In this document: positions 1 through 10,042 of the stretch, piece by piece
How positions within the stretch are numbered: the stretch's first letter is position 1
Layout: every line of letters begins with the position of its first letter
NCBI RefSeq assembly: GCF_003248515.1
Contig: NZ_QFOB01000002.1
Coordinates: 310,001 to 374,000, forward strand
Origin: Sphingomonas sp.
Lineage (GTDB): Bacteria; Pseudomonadota; Alphaproteobacteria; Sphingomonadales; Sphingomonadaceae
Reading direction: 5' to 3'
Length of the DNA: 64,000 nt
Notes under the pieces: generated by a model
Database searches by the model: none
Seen by the model: the letters and a program-made list of their open reading frames with translations, nothing else
Told to the model about the DNA's origin: nothing
Made by a program: the position numbers and the translations under genes

Positions 1-69
1 GGCGCACAGCAGGGCCGTGGCCGCCGCTCCCGCTCCTGCCATCGAAGCGATGCGTATGCCGGCGATCAC
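1..69 (-). CDS. Partial secreted or membrane protein, N-terminal 23 residues only
   Basis: A GTG at 69 opens a frame that runs off the left edge. The visible residues include Arg-Ile followed by a long Ala/Gly/Leu stretch, which looks like a signal peptide or first membrane segment. Its GTG overlaps the TGA of the upstream gene (GTGA), a sign of translational coupling. An in-frame ATG at 42 is a possible alternative start. Too little is visible to name a family. Confidence 0.35.
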   Translation of the reverse strand, partial: MIAGIRIASMAGAGAAATALLCA

Positions 70-488
70 TCCTGGGCGAGGCTGTAGGCGGCGTCGATCT
101 GGGCGAGGGCATCGCCCCGGTCGGCCGCCGCGATCGATGCCAGATGATCCCGGATCTTGTCCGCGCCGATCGCGGCCTTCGCTTCGCCCTGTGCGCTGCA
201 ATGGCCGTGCCGCTCGCCCGAGAAAGTGCGCGATGCGGCGGGCAGCAGGGTGGCGTGGGCGGAGGCTTCGTCGCGGCGGGCGATCTGCCGCTCCACTTGC
301 AGCGTCGTCGTCCAGCGGCAGCGCTGCATGCTCATCCGCGCGCCGGTGGCGACGCCGACCGTCTTCATCTTCGTCTCCATGCGCGGGTGATAGCTGACCG
401 AATAGCCGCTGCCGCGATGATCGATCGAGGCCTGATGCGGCGCCACGGCGGGGGTGGCGAGGGTGGCTGCTAGCGCGAGAAGGAACAT
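66..488 (-). CDS. Small secreted hypothetical protein
   Basis: About 140 residues, starting with a clear signal peptide (MFLLALAATLATPAVA). The ATG at 488 is preceded by a GGAGAG ribosome-binding site; a longer reading from a TTG at 503 has no such support. The mature part has two Cys residues, in the segments MQRCRWTT and GHCSAQ, and is otherwise polar and Ala/Arg rich, suggesting a small periplasmic protein. No family was recognised. It probably forms an operon with the partial gene at the left edge, whose GTG overlaps this stop codon. Confidence 0.6.
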   Translation of the reverse strand: MFLLALAATLATPAVAPHQASIDHRGSGYSVSYHPRMETKMKTVGVATGARMSMQRCRWTTTLQVERQIARRDEASAHATLLPAASRTFSGERHGHCSAQGEAKAAIGADKIRDHLASIAAADRGDALAQIDAAYSLAQE

Positions 489-809
489 GGCATGTCTCTC
501 CAATATGTGCTCAAATAATAGGCACGTGCCCGTTGAATAGGCAAATATCGAGTTAGGTAGGCCATGTTTCCGTACCGTATCGATGGGGTATTCTTTGATG
601 GCTGGCAGGCTTTAACCCGTGTCGAGGGCTCGCCGGAAACCGGTGTCTGATTTGAAATAAACTGTGAAATCCTCGCAAATTTGAATAAAACGAGCCGGTT
701 ACCCTAACATGTTGCTGCTTTTGGCCGAAGAAAGCCGGGACCCGTACTGGGGCCTTCTGCTAGGCTTGCCGAGGGCCGACCCCGGCAAGACAGTCTCGGA
801 GCCTTCAGC
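489..809. other. Intergenic region between divergent genes, AT-richer than its surroundings
   Basis: This 321-base gap separates the leftward secreted protein from the rightward metalloprotease, so it should hold promoters in both directions. It is visibly richer in A and T than the genes, especially 630-705. A 10-base perfect palindrome GGCACGTGCC lies at 521-530. No convincing -35/-10 pair or small gene was identified. Confidence 0.4.
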
Positions 810-3368
810 ATGAAGCCAAAATTGATCGCGCGCGGCGGACGCGCCCTTATCGTCCTGCGCACCGGCTGCGCCGCAATGGCATTCGTCGCTCTGGGCACGG
901 CGATCGCGGCGCCGCCCGCGCGGGGTGCCGCGGCCGCCGCGCCGGCCAGGGCGGCATCCGCGCCGATGAAGCCGGGCTTCGTGCCGTTCGCGTTCGATGC
1001 GGCGCGCAACAAGGTGCTGATGGAAGTCCCGGTCTTCGATGCGGACGTGCTCTATTATGTCACGGCGGCCACGGGCGGCGGATCGGTGGAGCTGCCCTTC
1101 GATCGTGGCATCCAGGCGAGCGAGGTGATCCATTTCGTGCGCGAGGGGCAGAAGGTGCTCGTCGTGGCCCAGAATCTCGATTTCCGGGCGACGGGCGGCA
1201 CGGATGCGCGCAAGCAGAATGTCGCGGATAGTTTCCCCACGTCCGTGCTGGCGAGCCTGCCGATCGAATCCGAGGCGGATGGCAAGGTTACCGTCGATGC
1301 CACCGCCCTTTTCGCGCGCGATGCCGCCGATGTGGAGGCGAAGCTGCGTCGCGCCAATCAGGGTGCCTTCCGCTTCGATGCAGGCCGTTTCACTTTCTAT
1401 CCGCAGCGGATGAAGGCCTTCCCCGACAATACGGAGATCGAGACGGTCGCCACCTTCTCGTCCGATGGCGGCAGCGGCGGCCGCGCCGTCACGCCGGATG
1501 CCTCGGGCAATGGCGGCGGGGCGAGCCTCGTCTCCGCGGTGACGCCCGATCCCAAGGCCTTCACGCTGCGCATCCACCACAGCTTCCTGCGCGCGCCGGT
1601 GGGCTATGTCCCGCGCGAGGCGGATCCGCGCATCGGCGTCTCCACCGTGCGCTTCGCCGATTTCAACAAGCAGCCGGATGACCAGCCCTATGAGGCGCTG
1701 ATCACGCGCTATCGCCTGGAGAAGAAGGATCCCTCGGCGGCGATCAGCGATCCGAAGAAACCGATCACCATCTATTTCGATCCGGCGATCCCCGATCCGA
1801 TCCGCCACGCGATGAAGCAGGGCCTGCTCTGGTGGAACAAGGCGTTCGAGGCGGCCGGCTTCAGCAATGCGATCGTCGCGGCCGATGCGCCGGCGGACAT
1901 GGATCCCATGGACATTCGCTATCCCTATGTCCTCTGGATCGATCGCGACGAGCGCGGCTTTTCCTCCAGCGGCGGCTATCGCGATCCGCGCACGGGCGAG
2001 CTTCTGGGCTCCAAGACGCACATGGACAGCTATCGCATCCGCACGATCGGCAATTTCTGGGATGCCTATGCCGGCGGCCTGCCGTCCGATGGATCGGGCA
2101 TCACGGTGGCAGATCCCGTTCTGCTCAAGGGTGATGCCGCGCTGGATGCGCTGCCCAAGGGCCAGCGCGACATGATCCTGCTGCGCCAGGCGCTGCTCAC
2201 GGCGCACGAACTGGGCCACTCGCTCGGCTTCGGGCACAATTTCGCGTCGAGCCTGAACAATCAGGCCTCGGTGATGGAATATCCCAGCCCGCGCGTGAAG
2301 GTGGTGAACGGCAAGCTCGATCTTTCGGAAAGCTTCCAGAAGGAGATCGGCGTCTACGACACCTATATGGTGCGTTATGCCTATACGCCTTTCGCGCCGG
2401 CGCAGGAGAAAGCGGGGCTCGACGCGATCATCGCGGACATGCGCGCGCACGGCATCCTCTACGTGCCGGACAGCGATCCGCGCTGGACCGCCTATGACGA
2501 CCGCGCGACGCCGACCGAGAATCTGCGCGAGGCGATGGACGCCCGCAAGATCATGATCGCCCATTACGGGCCGGATATGCTGAAGCCCGGCGAGCCGATC
2601 GGCACGCTGCGCGATGCGCGGCTGTGGATGGCCTATCTCCATCATCGCTGGGCGATCGAGAGCGGCGTGAAATATATCGGCGGCATCTTCACCAACATCA
2701 CGGTGAAGGGCGAAACGATGCCCGCGACCGAATTCATCCCGGCCAAGTTGCAGCATGACACGCTGGATCTGCTGATGGAGGCGATCCAGCCCGCCAATAT
2801 GACGCTGCCGGAAAGCCTGCTCGTGCAGCTCACACCCAGCCCCAATCCGAACCGCGAGGATCTTTCGCGCGATGACATGTTCGATCAGCTGCGTGCCGCG
2901 CGCATCCTGGCCTCGCTCGTGATCCAGCCGCTGTTCGCGCCGGATCGCGCCGCGCGGCTGGTGGCGCTGGCGGCGCGCCAGCCGGGGGCGGTGACGCTGC
3001 CCGAAACCGTGGACGCGGTGATGGCCAGGACGTGGCGGGCTCCGTCCGCCGGCAGCGCGGAGGAGCGCGCCATCCTGCGCGTCACCCAGCGCGTCGCGCT
3101 CGAATCGCTGATGATTCTCGGCGCGTCCAAGACGACAGCGCCGGAGGCGCGCGCCTATGCGCTGGATCGGCTGGCCTCGCTCGCCTCGGAGATCAAGGCC
3201 AAGAAGGATGGCGATCCGATGACGGCGGCCTTCTATCGCCAGTCCGCGCGCGACATCGATCATTATCTCGAGGATCCCGAGAAGATGGCGCCCCGGACGA
3301 CCATGCCGGTCTGGGGTGAAGGGCCGCGCTCGCGCTATCCCGCGCCGCCGGGCGCGCCGCTCGGCTGA
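810..3368 (+). CDS. Zinc-dependent metalloprotease of the DUF5117/DUF4953 type
   Basis: A secreted or periplasmic metallopeptidase of about 852 residues. The N-terminus has basic residues and then a hydrophobic Ala-rich segment that could be a signal or anchor. The catalytic extended zinc motif HELGHSLGFGH begins near residue 466 and supplies three His ligands plus the catalytic Glu, as in metzincin-like enzymes. The region before it resembles the DUF5117 domain and the rest DUF4953, the usual order in this bacterial family, and the length is normal. The ATG at 810 was chosen because it opens the frame ahead of the hydrophobic segment. The gene stands alone, about 150 bases before kup. The natural substrate is unknown. 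Confidence 0.88.
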   Translation: MKPKLIARGGRALIVLRTGCAAMAFVALGTAIAAPPARGAAAAAPARAASAPMKPGFVPFAFDAARNKVLMEVPVFDADVLYYVTAATGGGSVELPFDRGIQASEVIHFVREGQKVLVVAQNLDFRATGGTDARKQNVADSFPTSVLASLPIESEADGKVTVDATALFARDAADVEAKLRRANQGAFRFDAGRFTFYPQRMKAFPDNTEIETVATFSSDGGSGGRAVTPDASGNGGGASLVSAVTPDPKAFTLRIHHSFLRAPVGYVPREADPRIGVSTVRFADFNKQPDDQPYEALITRYRLEKKDPSAAISDPKKPITIYFDPAIPDPIRHAMKQGLLWWNKAFEAAGFSNAIVAADAPADMDPMDIRYPYVLWIDRDERGFSSSGGYRDPRTGELLGSKTHMDSYRIRTIGNFWDAYAGGLPSDGSGITVADPVLLKGDAALDALPKGQRDMILLRQALLTAHELGHSLGFGHNFASSLNNQASVMEYPSPRVKVVNGKLDLSESFQKEIGVYDTYMVRYAYTPFAPAQEKAGLDAIIADMRAHGILYVPDSDPRWTAYDDRATPTENLREAMDARKIMIAHYGPDMLKPGEPIGTLRDARLWMAYLHHRWAIESGVKYIGGIFTNITVKGETMPATEFIPAKLQHDTLDLLMEAIQPANMTLPESLLVQLTPSPNPNREDLSRDDMFDQLRAARILASLVIQPLFAPDRAARLVALAARQPGAVTLPETVDAVMARTWRAPSAGSAEERAILRVTQRVALESLMILGASKTTAPEARAYALDRLASLASEIKAKKDGDPMTAAFYRQSARDIDHYLEDPEKMAPRTTMPVWGEGPRSRYPAPPGAPLG

Positions 3369-3515
3369 GGCGAAGGTCTCGATCGCCATCCCCGTGCGTC
3401 CGGGCGGGGATGGCGGCGGAGCGGGCGGGAATCGGGCAAGTCTCGCTTTTCGTCGCGCGCGGGAGCATAGGGCCGCCCGCCCGAGTCGTGCGGGTGCCAG
3501 CAAGGTCCAGAAAGC

Positions 3516-5420
3516 GTGCCCCCGGCGAACTATTCCGCCAATCCCGAAACGAGCGCCCATCATGGCGATCGCCGGCCGACCCTCCTCGCGCTCGGCGCGA
3601 TCGGGGTGGTCTTCGGTGATATCGGCACGTCGCCGCTCTATGCGCTGAAGGAAAGCTTCATCGGCCACCACCGGCTGGCGGTGGATCCGGCGCACCTGTT
3701 CGGCGTGCTCAGCCTCGTCTTCTGGACGATGATGCTGATCGTCACGGTCAAATATGTGCTCATCATCCTGCGCGCGGACAATGATGGCGAGGGCGGCAGC
3801 CTCGCGCTGCTCGCGCTGGTCACGCGATCGGCGGGCACGCGCCGATGGACGCCGGTGATCGCCATCCTCGGCGTCAGCGCCACGGCGCTTTTCTATGGCG
3901 ATGCGATCATCACGCCGGCCATTTCGGTGCTGTCGGCGGTGGAGGGGCTCTCGGTCGTCCAACCGGCGCTGTCGCACCTCGTCCTGCCCATCTCGATCCT
4001 CGTGCTGATCGGGCTGTTCGCCATCCAGTCGCACGGCACGGAACGGGTGGGCGCGCTGTTCGGGCCGGTGATGCTTTTCTATTTCCTCGTCATCGCGGCG
4101 CTCGGTGCGATCAATATCGTGGGGCGGCCTGATATCGTCGCCAGCCTCGATCCGCGCTGGGCCGTGCGCTTCTTCCTGATGAATCCGAAGGTGGCCTTCC
4201 TCGCGCTGGGATCGGTCGTCCTGGCGGTGACGGGGGCGGAGGCGCTCTATGCCGATATGGGGCATTTCGGCCGCCGGGCGATCAGCTTCTCCTGGCTCTA
4301 TGTGGCCTTCCCCTGCCTGATGCTCAATTATCTGGGGCAGGGGGCGCTGCTGCTCGCCCATCCGGAGGCGATCGAAAATCCCTTCTTCCTGATGGCGCCC
4401 GAAGCCTTCCGGCTGCCGCTCGTGATTCTCGCCACGCTCGCTACCGTCATCGCCAGCCAGGCGGTGATTTCCGGCGCTTTCTCCGTGACGCAGCAGGCGA
4501 TCCAGCTCGGCTTCCTGCCGCGCCTCCGGATCGTGAACACCAGCGCGCGCGAGGCGGGGCAGATCTATCTTCCGCTGGTCAACTGGCTGCTGCTGGTGCT
4601 GGTCGTGCTCATCACGGTGGGCTTCCGCAGCTCTTCCGATCTCGCCGCGGCCTATGGCATCGCCGTCACCGGCACGATGTTCATCACCGCCTGCATGCTG
4701 GGCGTGCTCACCTTCACGGTGTGGCGCTGGCCGCCGGTGCTGGCGGGGCTGGCCACCGGCGCCTTCCTGTTCGTCGATGGCCTCTATTTCGCGTCCAACG
4801 TCACCAAGATCCCCGATGGCGGCTGGTTTCCGCTGTTCGTGGCGGCGATTGTCTTCACGATCCTGACGACATGGGCCAGGGGCCGCGCGCTGATGCGCGC
4901 GCGCATCGCTGAGGATATGATGGCGGCGGAGCTTTTCATCGCCTCGGCCTCGCCCCGGCTGGAGCGCGTGCGCGGCACCGCCGTCTTCCTGTCCTCCGCC
5001 AAGGAGGGCATTCCGCCCGCGCTGCTCCACAATGTGAAGCACAACAAGGTGCTCCACGAGCGGAACCTGATCCTCACGCTGATCGTGGAGCCGGTGCCCT
5101 TCGTGGCGGATGATCGCCGCATCGAGGTTTCGGAACTGAGCGAGGGCTTCTTCCGCGTCTTCCTCCGCTACGGCTTCATGGAGGAGATGGATGTGCCCGC
5201 CGCGCTGGACATGCGCGAGATTTGCGGCGGCCCCTTCCGCCAGATGGAGACCAGCTATTTCCTGAGCCGGCAGACGCTGATCCCCTCGGCGCGCCCCGGC
5301 ATGGCCATCTGGCGCGAGCATCTGTTCGCCTGGATGGTGCGCAACGCGGAAAGCGCGATGGAATTCTTCAAGCTGCCGACCAATCGCGTGGTGGAACTGG
5401 GCAGCCAGGTCGAGATCTGA
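3516..5420 (+). CDS. kup: Low-affinity potassium uptake protein Kup
   Basis: Inner-membrane K+ uptake system of the KUP/HAK/KT family, thought to work by K+/H+ symport. The signature [14 protein letters not shown] lies near residues 36-49, and about twelve hydrophobic segments fill the first 450 residues. A soluble C-terminal domain of about 180 residues follows. The length of 634 is close to E. coli Kup (622). The start is a GTG at 3516; the nearby ATG at 3562 is out of frame, so the exact N-terminus is uncertain. The DUF808 gene follows 76 bases downstream on the same strand and may share its transcript. Confidence 0.93.
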   Translation: MPPANYSANPETSAHHGDRRPTLLALGAIGVVFGDIGTSPLYALKESFIGHHRLAVDPAHLFGVLSLVFWTMMLIVTVKYVLIILRADNDGEGGSLALLALVTRSAGTRRWTPVIAILGVSATALFYGDAIITPAISVLSAVEGLSVVQPALSHLVLPISILVLIGLFAIQSHGTERVGALFGPVMLFYFLVIAALGAINIVGRPDIVASLDPRWAVRFFLMNPKVAFLALGSVVLAVTGAEALYADMGHFGRRAISFSWLYVAFPCLMLNYLGQGALLLAHPEAIENPFFLMAPEAFRLPLVILATLATVIASQAVISGAFSVTQQAIQLGFLPRLRIVNTSAREAGQIYLPLVNWLLLVLVVLITVGFRSSSDLAAAYGIAVTGTMFITACMLGVLTFTVWRWPPVLAGLATGAFLFVDGLYFASNVTKIPDGGWFPLFVAAIVFTILTTWARGRALMRARIAEDMMAAELFIASASPRLERVRGTAVFLSSAKEGIPPALLHNVKHNKVLHERNLILTLIVEPVPFVADDRRIEVSELSEGFFRVFLRYGFMEEMDVPAALDMREICGGPFRQMETSYFLSRQTLIPSARPGMAIWREHLFAWMVRNAESAMEFFKLPTNRVVELGSQVEI

Positions 5421-5496
5421 AGCGCGGCACCGCCGCTTGCGCCGCGCGCGCGGGTGCTTCAGGTGTGGGGCGTCTTCTTCCAGCCACAGGATCTTC

Positions 5497-6426
5497 ATGG
5501 CCTCCGGTCTCGTAGCCCTGCTCGATGATATTGCCGGCATCACCAAGCTCGCCGCCGCGAGCCTGGATGATGTGACGGCGGCGGCGGGCAAGGCCGGCAG
5601 CAAGGCGGTGGGCGTCGTGGTCGATGATACGGCCGTCACGCCGCGCTATGTCACCGGCCTGTCGCCCGAGCGCGAACTGCCGATCATCGCAAAGATCGCG
5701 CTGGGCTCGCTCCGCAACAAATTGCTGATCCTGCTGCCGGCGGCCCTGCTGCTCAGCGCCTTCGCGCCCTGGGCGATCACGCCGCTGCTGATGGCGGGCG
5801 GCGCGTTTCTGTGTTTCGAGGCGGGCGAAAAACTGATCGAGGCGATGAGCGGCGAGGGGCATGAGGATGAGGCCGAAGGCGCCTCCAGCCCGGCCGAGCT
5901 GGAAAAGCAGAAGGTGTCCGGTGCGATCCGGACCGATCTGATCCTCTCGGCGGAGATCATGGCGATCGCGCTGAGCGATGTTTCCTCCTCCCCGATTCTC
6001 ACGCAGGCGGTGGCGCTCATCCTCGTGGCGATCGGGATCACGGCGGGCGTCTATGGCGTGGTCGGCCTGATCGTGAAGATGGACGATATCGGCCTGCATC
6101 TGTCGCGCCGTTCGGCCAGCGTGGTCCGCTCCCTCGGGCGCGGGCTGGTGAAGGGCATGCCGATCGTGATGTCGGCGCTCGCGTCGATCGGCACGGTGGC
6201 GATGCTGTGGGTCGGTGGCGGCATCCTGGTGCACGGGCTGGAAAAGCTGGGCTTCGCGCTGCCCGCGCATCTGCTCCACGAAGCCGGCGAGGCCGGGCGG
6301 GAGGCGCTGCCCGCGATCGGCGGTCTGGTGGCGTGGCTGATCGGCGCGATCGGATCGGCGATGGCCGGGCTCGTGGTCGGCGGCATCATCGCGCTGGCCT
6401 TGCACAAGCTGCGCCCGGCCCACTGA
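5497..6426 (+). CDS. DUF808 family inner-membrane protein (YedI-like)
   Basis: About 309 residues, matching the length of E. coli YedI. The N-terminal segment MASGLVALLDDIAGITK is characteristic of the DUF808 family. Several hydrophobic segments follow, around residues 70-105, 150-195, 215-250 and 275-305, separated by an acidic soluble loop near residue 120. The ATG at 5497 was taken because the family signature begins exactly there. The biochemical role of the family is not established. It lies just after kup on the same strand and converges with the alpha/beta hydrolase, 25 bases away. Confidence 0.85.
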   Translation: MASGLVALLDDIAGITKLAAASLDDVTAAAGKAGSKAVGVVVDDTAVTPRYVTGLSPERELPIIAKIALGSLRNKLLILLPAALLLSAFAPWAITPLLMAGGAFLCFEAGEKLIEAMSGEGHEDEAEGASSPAELEKQKVSGAIRTDLILSAEIMAIALSDVSSSPILTQAVALILVAIGITAGVYGVVGLIVKMDDIGLHLSRRSASVVRSLGRGLVKGMPIVMSALASIGTVAMLWVGGGILVHGLEKLGFALPAHLLHEAGEAGREALPAIGGLVAWLIGAIGSAMAGLVVGGIIALALHKLRPAH

Positions 6427-6451
6427 TCGGCGCTCCGGGGCTGCCTCTCAC

Positions 6452-7330
6452 TCAGCCCTGCCCGAGCGAGCCCTGATCGAGGAACGGGAGGATCACGGCG
6501 ATCACGTCATCCGGCCGGTCGTGATGCGGCCAGTGGCCAGCCTCGGCGATGATGTCCCGCCGGGCGCCGGGAATGTCCAGCGGCGTGCGATCGGGCGCGC
6601 CGAAATGCTCGGCTCCGTCCACGATCAGCACGGCGGCCGCCACCTGCCAGCGCAGCCGCCGCCTTTCCTCGAAGGAGATGTCGTGGGGGAAGCGGGCGCG
6701 TATGCGCGGATCGAATTTCCAGCGGCGCTGGCCGTCCTCGCCCGGATGGGTGCCATGATCCGCGAGGTGCAGCGCAAGCGCGTCCGACAGCCTCGGATTC
6801 CGCTCCTTCATCCGCGCGGCGGCCTCCGCGAGGCTGGCATAAGGGCGTGGCCGCGATGCGGCGGCCTTGCGCAGTTTCTCGAAATAATCGGTGATGCGAT
6901 GCTCCACCGGCGTGGCGAGCCAAGCGGCCTCGGCATCGAAGCGCCCCGCGCTCTCCAGCAGGATCAGGCGGGAGACGGCGGCGGGATAGAGGCCCGCGAA
7001 GCGCAGCGCGACCATGCCCCCGAAGGAATGGGCCAGGATCGGCGCGGTCTCGACGCCCAGCGCCTCGTAAAGCGCCAGCAGATCTAAGACGTGGGCCGTG
7101 ATCGAATAATGGCCATCGTTGGACCAGCCGCTGTCGCCATGGCCGCGCAGATCGGGCGCGATCACGCGGAAGCGATCCGATAGCGCCTCGGCGATCCGGT
7201 CCCAGCTTCGGCAATGATCGTTGCCGCCATGGAGAAGGATCAGGATCGGGAGGTCGTCACCCCCCCAATCGACATAATGCAGATCAAGGCTCTGCGAGCG
7301 AAAACGCTTCGAAACCGGTACGTTACTCAT
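6452..7330 (-). CDS. Alpha/beta hydrolase
   Basis: A cytoplasmic alpha/beta-hydrolase-fold protein of 292 residues, with no signal peptide. Visible motifs are the oxyanion-hole strand ILLHGGNDHCRSW near residue 32, the nucleophile elbow AHSFGG near residue 100, a late Asp in VLIVDGAEHF and the catalytic His in AEAGHWPHHD near residue 270. The ATG at 7330 begins MSNVPVSK; the much longer open frame upstream lies antisense to the M28 peptidase and is not coding. It is divergent from that peptidase, with about 185 bases between their starts. The substrate cannot be told from sequence; esterase or epoxide-hydrolase-like activity is possible. Confidence 0.85.
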   Translation of the reverse strand: MSNVPVSKRFRSQSLDLHYVDWGGDDLPILILLHGGNDHCRSWDRIAEALSDRFRVIAPDLRGHGDSGWSNDGHYSITAHVLDLLALYEALGVETAPILAHSFGGMVALRFAGLYPAAVSRLILLESAGRFDAEAAWLATPVEHRITDYFEKLRKAAASRPRPYASLAEAAARMKERNPRLSDALALHLADHGTHPGEDGQRRWKFDPRIRARFPHDISFEERRRLRWQVAAAVLIVDGAEHFGAPDRTPLDIPGARRDIIAEAGHWPHHDRPDDVIAVILPFLDQGSLGQG

Positions 7331-7516
7331 GGTTAACTTGAACCACCGAAAGGGTGGCCTGTCCAGCGCCGGCCAATGCCGGTCCGTTTTTCGCGCGTCG
7401 CCCGCTATCGGGCCGGCGTTCGGCAAGAAGGGCCGCCCAAAGCAGCGCGCGGGAAGGAGAGAGGCCTTGCGTTCCTCCGCGAGGTGACCAAACCTGCCGC
7501 CATCGGGGGTAAGACC

Positions 7517-9028
7517 ATGATGTTGCCGTTCCTGCTCGCAATCGCCGCCGCCGGGCACAGGCCGCCGCGCGCGCCGGCTCTCCCCGATCGCGACACGGCG
7601 GCGTGGTGGCAGGCGACGCAGGCCCTGTCGGGTGATGATATGGAGGGCCGGGATACGGGCTCGGCCGGCTATGATCGGGCGGCGCGCCTGGTGGCGGCCG
7701 GCTTCGCTCGCGCAGGCCTCAAGCCGGCCGGCGACAACGGCTCCTTCTTCCAGACGCTCAGGCTGGGCGATGTGACGATCGAAAAGGAAGGGACCAGCGT
7801 CGCCATGGGCGGCCGGCCGCTCCGCTTCCTCTATGATCTCACGCTGCGCGCCTCGCCCGGCATGCCGACGCAGCTGGATGCGCCGCTCGCCTTTCGCGGC
7901 TATTGCGGGCGGGATATGATGGCCGATGTGCGCGGGAAGGTCGTGCTCTGCTACGGCACGCGCAAGCCCGGCCTTCCCGCCGCTCCCGAGCGGATCGAGG
8001 CGGCGAAGGCGGGCGGCGCGATCGGCCTGCTGACGATCGCCGATCCTTCCTTCACGGTGGAGCCGCCGCGCTGGCCCGCCGCTTATGCGCGCACGGTGAG
8101 CTTCGAGGATGCGCCGCCGCCCGCCAATGACGATATGCTGATCGGAACGGTCAATGCCGATGCTCTCGGCGCGCTGCTCGCGGGGGGCGCGTCGGGGGCG
8201 GAGGCGATCGTCGCCGAAGGGAGCGCGGGGCGCCCCTTGCCCGCCTTCGATGCCCCCGGTCGTCTGGTAGCGCATGTCGTGCTTTCGCATCGAGCACTGC
8301 GATCGGATAATGTGCTGGCCCTGCTGCCGGGCACCGATCCCGTGCTGAAGAACGAGATCGTCGTCGTGTCCGCGCATCTCGATGGTTATGGCTTTGGCGA
8401 GGCGGTGGATGGCGACGCACTCTACAATGGCGCGTTCGACGATGCCGCCTATGTCGCGCTGCTCCAGCAACTGGCGGATCGGCGCGCGGGCAAGGGCTAT
8501 CGCCGTTCGGTGCTGTTCGCGGCCTTCACGGGCGAGGAGAAGGGGCTGCTCGGCGCCACCCATTTCACCGATCACCCCACCGTGCCGCTGAAGACGATCG
8601 TGGCGGATATCAATCTGGATCAGATCCGCCCCATCTTCCCGCTCGATCTGCTGACGGTGCATGCGCTGAACGACAGTTCGCTGGGGGACGACGTGCGCGA
8701 GGTGGCGGCGCGGCAGAAGATCGCGGTGCGGATCGATCCGGAGCCTGAGCGCAACCTGCTCACCCGCGCCGATCACTGGCCCTTCATCCGCAAGGGCATC
8801 CCGGCCACGGGTTTCGTCTTTGGCTACAAGCCGGGATCGCCCTCGGAAAAGATCTACCGGGGCTGGTATGAGACGCGCTACCACCGGCCGCAGGATGATC
8901 TGTCCCAGCCGATCAACTGGCAGGCGGCGGCCCGTTTCAATCGCTTCTTCTACGATCTCACGCAGAAGGTGGCCGATGCGCCGGCGCGGCCCGCATGGAA
9001 AGCGGACAGCGCCTACGCCGGGCGCTGA
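7517..9028 (+). CDS. M28 family zinc aminopeptidase, secreted
   Basis: About 503 residues beginning with a short signal peptide (MMLPFLLAIAAAG). The ATG at 7517 is preceded by a G-rich ribosome-binding site; in-frame starts further upstream lack one. A PA-like insert seems to occupy residues 120-250. The peptidase domain has its first zinc ligands in SAHLDGYG (His near 287, Asp near 289), then GAFDDAA, the catalytic acidic pair in FTGEEKGLLG and a later Asp in ADINLDQI. This is the normal order for M28 peptidases of the bacterial aminopeptidase type. It probably trims peptides in the periplasm. It converges with the NTF2-like gene. Confidence 0.87.
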   Translation: MMLPFLLAIAAAGHRPPRAPALPDRDTAAWWQATQALSGDDMEGRDTGSAGYDRAARLVAAGFARAGLKPAGDNGSFFQTLRLGDVTIEKEGTSVAMGGRPLRFLYDLTLRASPGMPTQLDAPLAFRGYCGRDMMADVRGKVVLCYGTRKPGLPAAPERIEAAKAGGAIGLLTIADPSFTVEPPRWPAAYARTVSFEDAPPPANDDMLIGTVNADALGALLAGGASGAEAIVAEGSAGRPLPAFDAPGRLVAHVVLSHRALRSDNVLALLPGTDPVLKNEIVVVSAHLDGYGFGEAVDGDALYNGAFDDAAYVALLQQLADRRAGKGYRRSVLFAAFTGEEKGLLGATHFTDHPTVPLKTIVADINLDQIRPIFPLDLLTVHALNDSSLGDDVREVAARQKIAVRIDPEPERNLLTRADHWPFIRKGIPATGFVFGYKPGSPSEKIYRGWYETRYHRPQDDLSQPINWQAAARFNRFFYDLTQKVADAPARPAWKADSAYAGR

Positions 9029-9089
9029 GGGGGGAGCGGGCCGGTGCGGCCTGCGGAACGCTTATGGTCGCCTGTCCGGAGGCCGATGC

Positions 9090-9521
9090 TCAGGCGCCGC
9101 AGCCGGCGGTCCGCGTCGTCCAGCTGATGTTCGTGATCTTCCACTGACCCTCGATCCGGGTCAGCTGGAAATGGTCCATCCCGCAATGGTGCATCTTGCC
9201 GTCGATCCGGAAGGTGTAGCGGCCCCAGACCACCGCGATGTCGCCATCCACGCGCATGATCGTGTCGCCCAGTTTCTCCTCCAGCGCCTCGGGGCCTGGC
9301 TTGATGGCGTCGGCGAACTGCTGCCACGTAAGCTGGCGCACGTTGCGCGTGCCGTCCTCCCGCTCCGCGGCGATGGTCGCGCCGCCCATGCCCCAGGTCT
9401 GGGCGAGCAAAGCCGCCCCGTCATGCGCGGCGAGCGCGGCGAAGGTCGCCTCTACGGGTGCCATCACGGCGGCGCGATCGGCGGCGGTGGTCACGGCGGC
9501 GGCGATGAAGGGCAGGAACAT
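9090..9521 (-). CDS. NTF2/SnoaL-like domain protein, probably exported
   Basis: A 143-residue protein with a hydrophobic start (MFLPFIAAAVTTAA) that may be a short signal peptide. The rest has the alternating helix and strand pattern of the NTF2-like/DUF4440 cone fold, including the late strand pattern DHFQLTRIEGQWKITN. Such proteins bind small hydrophobic ligands or act as isomerases or dehydratases, but no catalytic residues could be assigned. It ends 61 bases from the convergent M28 gene and is divergent from the DUF486 gene. Confidence 0.75.
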   Translation of the reverse strand: MFLPFIAAAVTTAADRAAVMAPVEATFAALAAHDGAALLAQTWGMGGATIAAEREDGTRNVRQLTWQQFADAIKPGPEALEEKLGDTIMRVDGDIAVVWGRYTFRIDGKMHHCGMDHFQLTRIEGQWKITNISWTTRTAGCGA

Positions 9522-9615
9522 CGGCGGTCATCCTCGTCAGGCGTCGCGACGGGATAGCCAAGGCGGCGGCGGCCGTCACTGTTTCTGCGGGCATTGCTTC
9601 CCGCTACAGCGGGCC

Positions 9616-9951
9616 ATGCCCACGATCCTGCTGCTCATCGTCTCCAACCTGTTCATGACCACCGCGTGGTACTGGCATCTGAAGGGGGGGATGGAAAAAC
9701 CGCTCCTCGCGGTGATCCTCATCAGCTGGGGCATTGCCTTCGTCGAATATTGTTTCGCGGTGCCCGCCAACCGGATCGGCTATGCGCATGGCTGGTCCGC
9801 CGGCCAGCTGAAGATCGTGCAGGAAGCGATCGCGCTCCTGATCTTCGGCGGCTTCATGGTGCTGGTGCTGGGCGAGCCGCTCCACTGGCGCCACGCGGCC
9901 GCCTTCCTGTGCCTGATGGGGGCGGTGGCCTTCCTGTTCGTGGGCCGCTGA
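9616..9951 (+). CDS. DUF486 (DMT-like) small membrane protein
   Basis: A 111-residue inner-membrane protein with four hydrophobic segments, at about 1-20, 30-52, 66-84 and 92-110. The sequence around SWGIAFVEYCFAVPANRIG is characteristic of DUF486, a small relative of the drug/metabolite transporter superfamily. Proteins of this size probably dimerise to form a full pore. The ATG at 9616 is the first that gives the family N-terminus. It lies about 90 bases before pdxH. The substrate is unknown. Confidence 0.85.
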   Translation: MPTILLLIVSNLFMTTAWYWHLKGGMEKPLLAVILISWGIAFVEYCFAVPANRIGYAHGWSAGQLKIVQEAIALLIFGGFMVLVLGEPLHWRHAAAFLCLMGAVAFLFVGR

Positions 9952-10042
9952 CGGCCCGGCGCGGCGCGCGGCCGCCTGTGGCTCCGCGCATCGCTCCTTT
10001 CCGGCAATTTCAAACCGGGGGCGGGCGCGTTATGGCGCGCGC

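Noticed and set aside
699..5639. A 1646-codon open frame on the minus strand
   Set aside because: It lies exactly opposite the metalloprotease and kup genes. Its residues are dominated by Arg, His, Asp, Ala and Gly in a pattern expected from reading high-GC codons backwards, and it has no domain.
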